Source: an uncultured Eubacterium sp. (lineage in GTDB: Bacteria > Bacillota > Clostridia > Lachnospirales > Lachnospiraceae). From it: 64,000 nt of DNA. Positions 15,968-25,167 of the stretch are shown here, one piece after another. Each line of letters begins with the position of its first letter. The first letter of the stretch is position 1. The notes under the pieces are model-generated. The model worked only from the letters and a program-made list of their open reading frames with translations. It made no database searches and was not told the DNA's origin. The stretch is taken from the NCBI GenBank assembly GCA_958446835.1, contig CAUCXT010000002.1, positions 62,001 to 126,000 of the forward strand. The letters are read 5' to 3'. The position numbers were made by a program, and so were the translations under genes.

Positions 15968-17443
15968 ATGTATGACAAGGTAAAAGCTTATATTGAGAAA
16001 AATTGCATGATTGAAGGCATTGGAAGAGTTGTAGTCGGGCTGTCCGGTGGAGCTGATTCCGTATGCCTTCTTTTAATGCTGAAAAAATATATAACTGAAA
16101 CACGTAAGGACTGTGGAACGCAGCTTATGGCTGTGCATGTACATCACGGAATAAGGGGCGCAGATGCGGATTCGGACGCTGCGTTTTGTAAAGAGCTGTG
16201 TGAAAAACAGAGCATAGAATACAGAGAATACTGCTATGATGTACCAAGGCTTGCAAAGGAGCGAGGCTGCGGTGAGGAGGAGATGGGAAGGCTTCTCAGA
16301 TACAGTGCGTTTCGTGAAAATATTGATAATCTCCCGGTGGGTATTAAGGGAGTTATTGCGGTAGCACATCACCAGAATGATCAGGCGGAGACAGTACTTT
16401 TCCATATTGCAAGAGGATCATCTGTGGCGGGAACAAGAGGAATGGAGCCGGCAGCGGGCGGTATAATAAGACCGTTACTGTGTGTTTCAAAAAATGAGAT
16501 TGAAAAATGGCTTTCGGATAATAATATATCATACTGCACCGACAAGACGAATTTTGAGGACACCTATTCAAGGAATGCAATAAGACTCAGGGTCATACCG
16601 TATCTTGAAGAGCATGTAAATGAGGGCACGGTGTCGAATATCTGCAAATATGCCGAGAGGATGGCTCAGATAGATGACTATATTAAAATGCAGACGTCAA
16701 AGGCAGAAGAAGTATATGTGTTTTCTGATTCGTCAGGTATTCATGTGAAAAATGAGATAGTGAATGAACATCCGGTTATCTGCAAGAGCGTCATATATGA
16801 TATTCTGAAAAAGCTGTGTGGAGCGAAAGACCTCGAGGATAAGCATGTTGCCTCATGTGCTGCGCTGTATGAAAAGCAGAGCGGAAGGAGCATAAGCTTT
16901 CCAAAGGGAGTAATTGCCAGACGTGAGTATGACGGAATTGTTTTTGCCAATATGTGCAATAATAGATATGGAAATGCCGGGATTCATCAGGGTGATATTG
17001 AGCCGGAGTATGAGCTGTTAAGCAGCGTTATTGTGCCGGATACCGATGCTGAGGATGGTCAGGGCAGCTATTTACGGCTGGTAAATGATATAATTGATAA
17101 AAATTTAATGAATGATAACTGTACTAAATACTTTGATTATGGTAAAATAAAACATTATATCGCCGAGGCTGGGGAGTGTGACGGTCTTGATATTCGTCAT
17201 CGAACCGTGGGCGACTACATGATAATAGGCTATGCAGAGCCGGAGCACAGGGAAAAAAGAAAGAAAATCAAAGAAATATTTATAGATTCGAAGATACCTG
17301 CCGAAAAAAGACCTGAAGTATGGCTGTGTGCCATAGGAAACAGGGTGTTGTGGGCGGCGGGAGTAAGACGCTGTGCGGAATTCCTTGTGGACAGGGATAC
17401 CAAGGAGCTGTTTAAGCTTGAATTAAAACAAAAAGAAAAATAA
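15968..17443 (+). CDS. tilS: tRNA(Ile)-lysidine synthetase TilS
   Basis: An N-type ATP pyrophosphatase with the PP-loop VVGLSGGADSVCLL (about 22-35) and the downstream VHVHHGIRG motif. TilS converts C34 of the tRNA-Ile CAU anticodon to lysidine. The extra C-terminal domains of the long form are present (about 490 residues). A GTG at 15959 overlaps the spoIIE stop and would add three residues; ATG 15968 is the other candidate, and the AAGGA at 15951-15955 does not decide clearly. Next gene hpt, as in Bacillus. Confidence 0.93.
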   Translation: MYDKVKAYIEKNCMIEGIGRVVVGLSGGADSVCLLLMLKKYITETRKDCGTQLMAVHVHHGIRGADADSDAAFCKELCEKQSIEYREYCYDVPRLAKERGCGEEEMGRLLRYSAFRENIDNLPVGIKGVIAVAHHQNDQAETVLFHIARGSSVAGTRGMEPAAGGIIRPLLCVSKNEIEKWLSDNNISYCTDKTNFEDTYSRNAIRLRVIPYLEEHVNEGTVSNICKYAERMAQIDDYIKMQTSKAEEVYVFSDSSGIHVKNEIVNEHPVICKSVIYDILKKLCGAKDLEDKHVASCAALYEKQSGRSISFPKGVIARREYDGIVFANMCNNRYGNAGIHQGDIEPEYELLSSVIVPDTDAEDGQGSYLRLVNDIIDKNLMNDNCTKYFDYGKIKHYIAEAGECDGLDIRHRTVGDYMIIGYAEPEHREKRKKIKEIFIDSKIPAEKRPEVWLCAIGNRVLWAAGVRRCAEFLVDRDTKELFKLELKQKEK

Positions 17444-17457
17444 AACGGAGGCTGCAA

Positions 17458-17994
17458 ATGAAAGAATCAGTTAGGGTCTTATTGACCGAAGAAGAAGTTG
17501 ACAGAAAAATTGATGAGCTTGGAGCGCAGATTACACGCGATTATGCTGGAAAGAAGCTTCATCTTGTATGTGTATTGAAGGGCGGAGCACCTTTTATGTG
17601 TGAGCTTGCCAAGAGAATCAATCTTCCGCTTACAATGGATTTCATGTCGGTTGCAAGCTATGAGGGAACAGCTTCAACAGGGCATATCAATCTTAAGAAG
17701 GATTTAGATGAACCTGTTGAGGGTCTTGATGTTCTCGTTGTTGAGGATATTATCGACTCGGGGCGCACTTTAAGCCATCTTATAAAACTGTTAGGTGACA
17801 GAAAGGCATCCAGTGTAAAGCTCTGTACACTTCTTGATAAGCCTGAGCGCCGCGTTGTGAAGGATATTAAAGTAGATTATTGTGGATTTAATATACCGGA
17901 TGCGTTTGTGGTTGGTTATGGACTTGATTACAATCAGAGATATAGAAATCTTCCATACATCGGTGTTGTGGAATTTGAGGAGGAGAACAGTTGA
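17458..17994 (+). CDS. hpt: Hypoxanthine phosphoribosyltransferase
   Basis: A 178-residue type I phosphoribosyltransferase. The PRPP loop VVEDIIDSGRTL is at about 94-105, and the base-binding end GYGLDYNQRYRNLPYIG is typical of HPRT. It salvages hypoxanthine and guanine with PRPP to IMP and GMP. CGGAGG precedes ATG 17458; the stop overlaps the ftsH start by four bases. The tilS-hpt-ftsH order is the conserved one. Confidence 0.96.
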   Translation: MKESVRVLLTEEEVDRKIDELGAQITRDYAGKKLHLVCVLKGGAPFMCELAKRINLPLTMDFMSVASYEGTASTGHINLKKDLDEPVEGLDVLVVEDIIDSGRTLSHLIKLLGDRKASSVKLCTLLDKPERRVVKDIKVDYCGFNIPDAFVVGYGLDYNQRYRNLPYIGVVEFEEENS

Positions 17995-19826
17995 ATAAGC
18001 AATTCAGAGGAGGAATTATCTATCTGCTGATAGTGCTTGTGATTATGTACTTTATCATGAGTATAACTTCATTCGGAAAGAGCAGTTCCTCATACGGTTA
18101 CAGCGATTTTTTAAATGATTTTCAGGCAGGAAATGTGACAAAGGTTGAGATTTCCCAGAATGCCGAGGTGCCTACGGGAACAGTCAAGGTTACATTCACC
18201 GGTGACAGCGGAAAGAGCTCTGAGCGCTTCAATGTTACCAATGTAAATGATGTGACAAGTCTTGTTGTCGCTGAAGGAAATATTAAGCTGGTTGTCAATG
18301 ATGTTGTGCGCGAGAGCATTTTTGTGACTACTATACTTCCGTTTTTACTTATTGCGGTTGCCATGATTATGGTTACACTCATAATAAACAGGCAGGCAGC
18401 AGGTGGTGGCGGAGGTGCCAATTCCAAGATGATGAATTTTGGAAAGAGCCGGGCAAAGATGACAGACCCTAACTCTCCTAACCGCGTTACCTTCAAGGAT
18501 GTAGCCGGTCTTGCGGAGGAGAAGGAGGAGCTTGAGGAGATAGTTGATTTCCTCAAATACCCTAAGAAGTATGTAGAGATTGGTGCGAGAATCCCTAAGG
18601 GTGTCATTCTCACAGGACCTCCGGGAACAGGTAAGACACTTCTTGCCAAGGCAGTAGCAGGTGAGGCGGGAGTTCCGTTCTTTTCAATATCCGGTTCGGA
18701 TTTCGTTGAGATGTTCGTCGGTGTCGGTGCTTCAAGAGTGCGTGACCTTTTCGAGGACGGAAAGAAGAATGCACCTTGTATAATATTTATAGATGAGATT
18801 GATGCTGTTGCCAGAAGAAGAGGTACAGGAATGGGCGGCGGACATGATGAGAGAGAACAGACACTCAACCAGCTCCTTGTCGAGATGGATGGTTTCGGTG
18901 TGAATGAGGGTATCATCGTGATGGCGGCTACCAACAGAGTTGATATTCTTGACCCTGCCATTCTTCGCCCGGGACGTTTTGACAGAAAGGTTGTTGTCGG
19001 CAGACCTGATGTCAAGGGACGTAAGGAAATCTTAGAGGTTCACAGCAGAAATAAGAAGCTTGGTGATGACGTTGATCTTGATACGGTTGCACGTACCACA
19101 GCAGGATTTGCCGGTGCAGACCTTGAGAATCTTATGAATGAGGCGGCTATCAATGCGGCAGCGCATAACAGGCAGTTCATTTCGAGAAAAGATATAGAAC
19201 AGGCATTTATCAAGATAGGAATAGGCAAGGAAAAGAAGAGCCGTCTCATCTCGGATGAGGAGAAGCGCATTACAGCGTACCATGAGGCTGGTCACGCCAT
19301 TCTATTCCATGAGCTTAAGGATGTAGGACCGGTGCACACTATTTCGATTATCCCTACGGGGACAGGCGCGGCAGGCTACACCATGCCGCTTCCGGGCAAG
19401 GATGAGATGTTCAACACCAAGGGTAAGATGCTTCAGAACATCATTGTAAGCCTTGGTGGACGAATTGCAGAGGAGCTGGTATTCGATGACGTTACAACAG
19501 GAGCCTCACAGGATATCAAGCAGGCGACACAGACAGCCAGAGCGATGGTTACACAGTATGGCTTCTCCGATAAGCTTGGTCTTGTAAACTACGGAAGTGA
19601 TGATGATGAGGTGTTCATCGGACGTGACCTTGCACACACCAAATCCTATGGCGAGAATGTTGCTTCCATGATTGATGCAGAGGTCAAGGATATAATTGAT
19701 GATTGCTATAAAAAGGCGAAAGAGATAATTGTAAAGCACCGCAAGGTACTTGACGATTGCGCGAAGCTTCTCATAGAGAAGGAAAAGATTACAGGTGAGG
19801 AGTTCGATGCTCTTTTTGAGGCGTAG
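17991..19826 (+). CDS. ftsH: ATP-dependent zinc metalloprotease FtsH
   Basis: A 611-residue membrane AAA protease: two membrane helices (about 7-26 and 105-125) flanking an extracytoplasmic domain, AAA module with GPPGTGKT (about 208-215), Walker B FIDEIDAV and the arginine-finger region, then the zinc site HEAGH (about 431-435) with a later Asp ligand near VTTGASQDIKQAT. It degrades misfolded membrane and regulatory proteins. Translation starts at TTG 17991, four bases overlapping hpt, behind GAGGAGGA. Glycine-rich linker AAGGGGGANS lies between membrane and AAA parts. Confidence 0.96.
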   Translation: MNKQFRGGIIYLLIVLVIMYFIMSITSFGKSSSSYGYSDFLNDFQAGNVTKVEISQNAEVPTGTVKVTFTGDSGKSSERFNVTNVNDVTSLVVAEGNIKLVVNDVVRESIFVTTILPFLLIAVAMIMVTLIINRQAAGGGGGANSKMMNFGKSRAKMTDPNSPNRVTFKDVAGLAEEKEELEEIVDFLKYPKKYVEIGARIPKGVILTGPPGTGKTLLAKAVAGEAGVPFFSISGSDFVEMFVGVGASRVRDLFEDGKKNAPCIIFIDEIDAVARRRGTGMGGGHDEREQTLNQLLVEMDGFGVNEGIIVMAATNRVDILDPAILRPGRFDRKVVVGRPDVKGRKEILEVHSRNKKLGDDVDLDTVARTTAGFAGADLENLMNEAAINAAAHNRQFISRKDIEQAFIKIGIGKEKKSRLISDEEKRITAYHEAGHAILFHELKDVGPVHTISIIPTGTGAAGYTMPLPGKDEMFNTKGKMLQNIIVSLGGRIAEELVFDDVTTGASQDIKQATQTARAMVTQYGFSDKLGLVNYGSDDDEVFIGRDLAHTKSYGENVASMIDAEVKDIIDDCYKKAKEIIVKHRKVLDDCAKLLIEKEKITGEEFDALFEA

Positions 19827-19997
19827 CAGTAACATGGTGACGAATTAGCAGATTAGAGAATTATGTTAAATGTAAAACAAATGGGCTCTCTTACATGATA
19901 GGAAAAAAGTCATGTACAAACTGCACAAAAATATCTTGTAAATTTTGTCATGTTTATGAACACTTATTTACAAGGTCATGCTAATATATACTCGTAA

Positions 19998-20088
19998 CCC
20001 CCCAATACATTATATAGTTTTTGCTACACCCCATAAGAAATGAAATACCTTCTCCAAAAAGGACAGCGTCGTGAGCTGTCCTTTTTAC
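19998..20088 (+). ncRNA. Candidate small RNA ending in a strong terminator
   Basis: TATACT at 19987-19992 (with a weak TTATTT 17 bases before it) would start a roughly 90-base transcript that ends in the terminator at 20056-20086. The region has no start codon with a ribosome site. The ftsH stop is 230 bases before this terminator, so it may instead serve ftsH alone. I recognise no RNA family. Confidence 0.3.
20056..20086 (+). terminator. Strong Rho-independent terminator
   Basis: Perfect 12-base arms AAAAAGGACAGC (20056-20067) and GCTGTCCTTTTT (20075-20086) around a 7-base loop. Confidence 0.85.
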
Positions 20089-20239
20089 TTTGCCTTAATT
20101 TTTCTTGAAATATTCCCCATACTATCATAGAATATATAGTAAGACTAAAAGGACATGGAAATGTCCGGACGTGTATCATAATATATCAGGCAGGAGGCTT
20201 TAGACAGCCTGTCTGGTTATGAAAGGATTATGTATCTTA

Positions 20240-22357
20240 ATGAAAATTACAAAGAATCTGTCGGGATTAACAAAGAATGAAATCAGAAGCACATATTTTT
20301 CAAATATGAAGCCTATCTTGAATGACCGCGCAATGTTTGCAGATGCCACGGAGGAGTACAGAAGCCCTGAGGAGCCTTCAGCCGGTGATACTGTGAAGCT
20401 TAAGTTCAGAACAGCAAAGTACAATGTGGATAGCGTTGAGGTTGTGGTTAATGGCATAGCATACAGCATGAAGAAGTTCATGACCAACACGAATTTTGAT
20501 TATTATATTGCTGAATTTACGCTCGGAGCACAGCGCACGGAGTATTATTTCCATGCGCTTGTGGGACGTACAAGCATTTACTATAATCAGGCAGGCCCAT
20601 ACAGGGAGCTTAATCCAACCTATAATTTTGTTATCAATCCGGGCTTTAAGACACCGGATTGGGCGAAGGGCGCTGTTATATACCAGATATATGTCGACCG
20701 TTTCCGCAACGGAGACAAGAGCAATGACGTGGTTGATAATGAGTATGTGTATATAGGGGAGCCTGTGCACAGCATCACCGACTGGAATGAGTATCCGGCA
20801 ACCATGGATGTGCGCAATTTCTACGGTGGAGATTTACAGGGTGTGCTTGACAAGATGGATTATCTTGAGAGTCTCGGAATAGATGCAATCTACTTTAATC
20901 CGTTGTTTGTGTCACCATCTAATCATAAGTATGATATTCAGGATTATGACTATATTGACCCTCATTTTGGCGTTATTGTAAATGATGGCGGTGAGCCGCT
21001 TCCGGATAATGCCAGAAGCAATGACAATGCAACCAAGTACAAGAAGAGAGTGACGGACTATGCGAATCTTGAGGCGAGCAATGAGTTCTTTGCAAAGCTT
21101 GTCGAGGAGGCTCACAGAAGAAATATCAGGGTAATCATAGATGGTGTATTCAACCACTGTGGCTCTTTTAATAAGTGGCTTGACCGCGAGAGAATATATG
21201 AGGGAAGCGAGGGCTTCGACAAGGGCGCTTATGTGGATAAGGAGAGCCCTTATCATGACTTTTTCAAGTTCCAGGATGACTATGCATGGCCATACAATCA
21301 GTCATATCTTGGCTGGTGGGGACACGATACTCTTCCGAAGCTCAATTATGAGGGCTCTAAGAAGCTTGAAGATTATATTCTTGGGATTGCAAAGAAGTGG
21401 GTTTCACCTCCGTACAATGTGGATGGCTGGAGACTTGATGTAGCTGCTGACCTTGGTTTTTCGCCGGAATACAACCATATTTTCTGGCGCAAGTTCAGGA
21501 ATGCGGTAAAGGAGGCTAACCCGGAGGCAATTATACTTGCCGAGAATTATGGCGATTCGTACAGCTGGCTTCAGGGTGACCAGTGGGATACTATAATGAA
21601 CTATGACGCGTTCATGGAGCCGGTGACATATTTCCTCACGGGAATGGAGAAGCACAGCGATTCAAGCAACGATGCGCTCCGCGGCAATCCTAACTATTTT
21701 ATTTCGCACATGCGTCATAATATGGCAAGACTGGGCGGACAGCCAACGAGAATATCCATGAACGAGCTTTCTAACCATGACCACTCACGTTTCCTGACAA
21801 GAACCAACAGGGTTATCGGAAGAACGGCGAGCAAGGGAGCGGAGGCAGCCAACTATGGAGTGAATAAAGGAATATTCATGGAAGCTGTCGTAATGCAGAT
21901 GACATGGCCGGGAGCACCGACAATCTACTATGGTGACGAGGCGGGAGTGTGCGGCTGGACTGACCCTGATAACAGAAGAACCTATCCTTGGGGACATGAG
22001 GATGAGCAGCTTATTGATTTCCATAGGGAGATGATAAGGATACACAAGGAGAACCCTGCACTTATACGCGGCTCGTACAAGAATATATATGCCGACTACA
22101 ACATCCTTGCTTATGCACGTTTCTATAATGACAACAGTGTGATTGTGATTATAAATAACAATGATGGTGAGCGTGAAATCAGCGTCGAGGCATGGCAGGC
22201 TGAGATTTTAGATGGTGACTATGTAGAGCAGGTAATGTTCACGATGAGAGATGGACATTCATGCGATATTATACAGCATGAGGTGCCTAGCGGAATACTT
22301 ACCGTCAAGCTTCCGGAGTACTCATCAGCTGTATTCGTTAAGAAAAAGAGAAATTAA
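20240..22357 (+). CDS. GH13 alpha-glucan hydrolase (neopullulanase/cyclomaltodextrinase-like)
   Basis: A roughly 705-residue protein with an N-terminal beta-sandwich (about 10-130), the GH13 barrel beginning AVIYQIYVDRFRNGD, and a C-terminal beta domain. Catalytic residues are visible: nucleophile Asp about 400 (DGWRLDVAADL), acid/base Glu about 435 (ILAENYG) and Asp about 514 (LSNHDHSRF). No signal peptide, so it acts on imported maltodextrin-like oligosaccharides in the cytoplasm. An in-frame ATG at 20219 exists; neither start has a strong ribosome site, and I prefer 20240 where the fold begins. The exact substrate (maltodextrin, pullulan or cyclodextrin) is not decidable here. Confidence 0.85.
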   Translation: MKITKNLSGLTKNEIRSTYFSNMKPILNDRAMFADATEEYRSPEEPSAGDTVKLKFRTAKYNVDSVEVVVNGIAYSMKKFMTNTNFDYYIAEFTLGAQRTEYYFHALVGRTSIYYNQAGPYRELNPTYNFVINPGFKTPDWAKGAVIYQIYVDRFRNGDKSNDVVDNEYVYIGEPVHSITDWNEYPATMDVRNFYGGDLQGVLDKMDYLESLGIDAIYFNPLFVSPSNHKYDIQDYDYIDPHFGVIVNDGGEPLPDNARSNDNATKYKKRVTDYANLEASNEFFAKLVEEAHRRNIRVIIDGVFNHCGSFNKWLDRERIYEGSEGFDKGAYVDKESPYHDFFKFQDDYAWPYNQSYLGWWGHDTLPKLNYEGSKKLEDYILGIAKKWVSPPYNVDGWRLDVAADLGFSPEYNHIFWRKFRNAVKEANPEAIILAENYGDSYSWLQGDQWDTIMNYDAFMEPVTYFLTGMEKHSDSSNDALRGNPNYFISHMRHNMARLGGQPTRISMNELSNHDHSRFLTRTNRVIGRTASKGAEAANYGVNKGIFMEAVVMQMTWPGAPTIYYGDEAGVCGWTDPDNRRTYPWGHEDEQLIDFHREMIRIHKENPALIRGSYKNIYADYNILAYARFYNDNSVIVIINNNDGEREISVEAWQAEILDGDYVEQVMFTMRDGHSCDIIQHEVPSGILTVKLPEYSSAVFVKKKRN

Positions 22358-22413
22358 ATCGCGCCGGACGTTGTGCGATAATGTAAATATTTGTTTAATG
22401 AGGGGAAAGTGAT

Positions 22414-23433
22414 ATGCAGCCCAATAGTAATAATGTTTCTGTGAACAAGAAGCTGTTAAATCTTGATATTATCCGTGCGGTGGCAGCGGTTATGATTGTG
22501 CTGGTACATCTTGAGCTGTTCGGCTGGGGTGGACATGGAGTGGAATTATTCCTGCTGTTGACCGGGTACACGGCTTTTCTGTCGATAGACAGGCACAAGG
22601 ATGTTTCGCCGCTTTCGTATTATAAGAGAAGGCTTGCGAGGATTCTGCCAAGCTATTATGGGGTTGTGCTCATATACTTTTTTATCTATCTGGTTGTGCT
22701 TGGTGAGAGGTATCCGGCGAAGCAGATAGTGGTGAGCCTTGTAAAATATTTAACGCTCACAACTACCTTCTTTCCGCGTGACCTGCTGTTCTGGTTCTAC
22801 CTTGGAACGACAGGAACGATTGTGACCATAATGTTATTCTATATCATTGCGCCGTTTTTGTATAAATTTATCAACAATTTCAGGCGTTCGGTGATTGCCC
22901 TCATAGTGGCGTTTGCTGTATGCCAGGTATGGGTGCATTTCCTTGAGATATTGTATGCCGGTACGGAGTATGCGGGGAGACATCCGGCTTATTTTATATA
23001 CCTGTGCTTTTTTGGTGTGTCGGCGTATTTTGCTGTCAAGGAGAAGAAGATATTTGAGTACATTGCACTGCTTATGATGATGGGAGTGGCCTTCCTCATT
23101 CTTGATGTGAGTAACACGAAGCTGTACTGGATTATAATGTTCACAACATTTCTGCTTGTCACGATGGATATAGAGGAATGGATTCCAGATAATGGGCTTA
23201 GCAGAGCAGGGGTGTCGGTTGTGCGGTTCATTTCGAAATATTCGTATGCGCTCTACTTAGGACATCCGATAGGAATACTTATAATGAAGAGTATTTTTGA
23301 CCCGGAAACAACCACAATGCCTATGGCAGTGTACAAGCTTGTAGAGCTTGGGCTTTTTGTGGTGATGACGGCTATGGTATACCTGCTCTTCGAAAAACCG
23401 GCGGCAAAGCTGTTTTCCGGTAAAAAGAAGTGA
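22414..23433 (+). CDS. Acyltransferase family 3 membrane protein
   Basis: A 339-residue AT3 (OafA/YrhL-like) protein with about ten membrane helices. The family motif is at the start (LNLDIIRAVAAVMIVLVHLE) with the conserved Arg and His, followed by GGHGVELFLLLTGY and the YYKRRLARILPSYY loop. AT3 enzymes carry acyl groups, usually acetyl, across the membrane to surface glycans or cell-wall polymers. GAGGGG precedes ATG. It is followed by an MBOAT gene and an SGNH-like gene on the same strand, together a surface O-acylation cassette. Confidence 0.88.
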   Translation: MQPNSNNVSVNKKLLNLDIIRAVAAVMIVLVHLELFGWGGHGVELFLLLTGYTAFLSIDRHKDVSPLSYYKRRLARILPSYYGVVLIYFFIYLVVLGERYPAKQIVVSLVKYLTLTTTFFPRDLLFWFYLGTTGTIVTIMLFYIIAPFLYKFINNFRRSVIALIVAFAVCQVWVHFLEILYAGTEYAGRHPAYFIYLCFFGVSAYFAVKEKKIFEYIALLMMMGVAFLILDVSNTKLYWIIMFTTFLLVTMDIEEWIPDNGLSRAGVSVVRFISKYSYALYLGHPIGILIMKSIFDPETTTMPMAVYKLVELGLFVVMTAMVYLLFEKPAAKLFSGKKK

Positions 23434-23512
23434 GGTATTGAGACATGGTTTGGAACCGGCGGAGGATGACTTGGCCGGTGGCTGATAATATATAAAACAG
23501 GGAGTATGATAT

Positions 23513-25129
23513 ATGCTTTTTAATTCGCTAAGCTTTGCCGTCTTTATGACGGCAGTATTTTTAATATACTGGAATATTCCGGCAAGATACAGGTATCTGG
23601 TGGTGCTGGCTGCCAACTGCTATTTCTATCTTGGATTCGGTGTAAGAAATTTCATACTTCTGTGTATTGTGTGCGTGGCAACGTATCTGGGAGCACTTTT
23701 TATGGAGAAAAGCAGGGGCGGATTTCGGAAACTGTGCTTCGGACTGCCGTTTGCAGTGTCGTTGGGACTTCTTCTGGTGTTCAAATACTTTAATTTTGCC
23801 GGACAGGTATTGTCGGATACGCTTGGCATATTTGGCATTGGATTCACCCCTGCGGTGCTTAAGATTGCCGCACCAATAGGGATATCCTTCTATACCTTCA
23901 AGGTGATAAGCTACATGGTTGAGGTGTACAGAGGAAAGCTTCCGGCACAGCATAACTTTGCAAAATATGCGGTGTATGTGGGCTTCTTTCCGCAGATTGC
24001 CTCAGGGCCTATTGAGCGACCTGCACCTTTCTTTGCGAAGCTTGAAAGTCTTGGAACACTATTAAGCGATGATGGTCAAGAAAATACGAAAAATACCGGT
24101 CTTGATAACGGTAATCAGGATAAATGTGCTGTAAAGAGCGGGAAAGCTTCTGAGGCGAAAGGAGGATTCTTCAGATTCGACGGCTTTTCGTATGAGAAGG
24201 CTTTAAATGCGTTAAAGCTCATGGGTGTTGGATTTTTCAAGAAGATGATAGTGGCTGACCTGCTTTCGGGATATGTGACCAAGGTGTTCTCAAATGTCAC
24301 ATCGTACGATGGCTTCGCCCTTATGGCGGCGGCAGTTCTCTTTTCAATACAGATATACTGTGATTTTGCGGGTTATTCGGACATCGCAAACGGTGCGGCA
24401 CAGCTCCTTGGCTTCGATGGCGCGAGGAACTTCGAGTATCCGTATTTTTCGGCTTCGGTCAAGGAATTCTGGGGCAGATGGCATATTTCGCTCTCGACAT
24501 GGTTTCGCGATTACATCTATATTCCGCTTGGCGGAAGCCGCGTGGGAAGCTTAAGATACGCACTCAATATAATGATAACCTTTATGGTGAGCGGTCTGTG
24601 GCATGGTGCAAACCTAACCTTTATCGTGTGGGGTGCGCTCCATGGAGCAGTTCAGGTGCTTGAGACCTTCGCACACAACGCATGGGCAAGGCTTCGCGGG
24701 CGTGACCCGAAGGACAAATCCTACAGAAAGAAGGGCGCGGCGCGGATTGTAGGTATCGTGCTTGTATTTATATTTGCGACGGTGGCGTGGGTATTCTTTG
24801 AGGCGGACAGCATTGGTGATGCGATGTATGTCCTCACAAATATGTGGCACGGAATTACATCGCCTGTGGCATATATAAAGGGCGGTCTGCAGTCAATCGG
24901 AATCAACAGCGGTATGATGATACATCTTGTGCTTGTAATCGGTATGCTGTTTGTCTACGATTTGACAGCGTATATTGCGACAGAGCGCGGAAGCACAATT
25001 TTTGAGCGTTTTAACAGACTGCCGAAGGTGGTAAGGTGGATTGTGTGTATCGCGGTTGTCGATTTGATGGTGATATGGTTTATGCAGTATGGGGCGGATA
25101 GCAGTTCGTTTGTGTACTTTGAATTTTAA
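23513..25129 (+). CDS. MBOAT-family O-acyltransferase (AlgI/DltB-like)
   Basis: A 538-residue polytopic protein of the MBOAT family. The catalytic histidine region GLWHGANLTFIVWG (about 361-374) and a second GALHG are seen, together with the conserved NIPVRYR-like start (WNIPARYRY) and FWGRWHISLSTWFRDY. Such proteins transfer acetyl or D-alanyl groups across the membrane. A hydrophilic insert of about 40 residues (about 182-222, rich in Asp, Asn, Lys) interrupts the usual loop between helices. GGGAG precedes ATG. The SGNH-like protein downstream is the expected partner that completes transfer outside the cell. Confidence 0.9.
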   Translation: MLFNSLSFAVFMTAVFLIYWNIPARYRYLVVLAANCYFYLGFGVRNFILLCIVCVATYLGALFMEKSRGGFRKLCFGLPFAVSLGLLLVFKYFNFAGQVLSDTLGIFGIGFTPAVLKIAAPIGISFYTFKVISYMVEVYRGKLPAQHNFAKYAVYVGFFPQIASGPIERPAPFFAKLESLGTLLSDDGQENTKNTGLDNGNQDKCAVKSGKASEAKGGFFRFDGFSYEKALNALKLMGVGFFKKMIVADLLSGYVTKVFSNVTSYDGFALMAAAVLFSIQIYCDFAGYSDIANGAAQLLGFDGARNFEYPYFSASVKEFWGRWHISLSTWFRDYIYIPLGGSRVGSLRYALNIMITFMVSGLWHGANLTFIVWGALHGAVQVLETFAHNAWARLRGRDPKDKSYRKKGAARIVGIVLVFIFATVAWVFFEADSIGDAMYVLTNMWHGITSPVAYIKGGLQSIGINSGMMIHLVLVIGMLFVYDLTAYIATERGSTIFERFNRLPKVVRWIVCIAVVDLMVIWFMQYGADSSSFVYFEF

Positions 25130-25167
25130 CATGTTGCATAGTATATTGAGTACGGTAAGGGAATGGT

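Larger units (their letters stand above)
19827..20239 (+). other. Intergenic region after ftsH with possible small RNA
   Basis: No reading frame of note in this 413-base stretch. It holds AT-rich sequence with GTCATG/CATGAC-like repeats (about 19908-19980), a TATACT box at 19987-19992, a C-rich stretch, and the strong terminator at 20056-20086. A palindrome AGACAGCCTGTCT (20202-20214) lies just before the GH13 gene. Confidence 0.6.
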
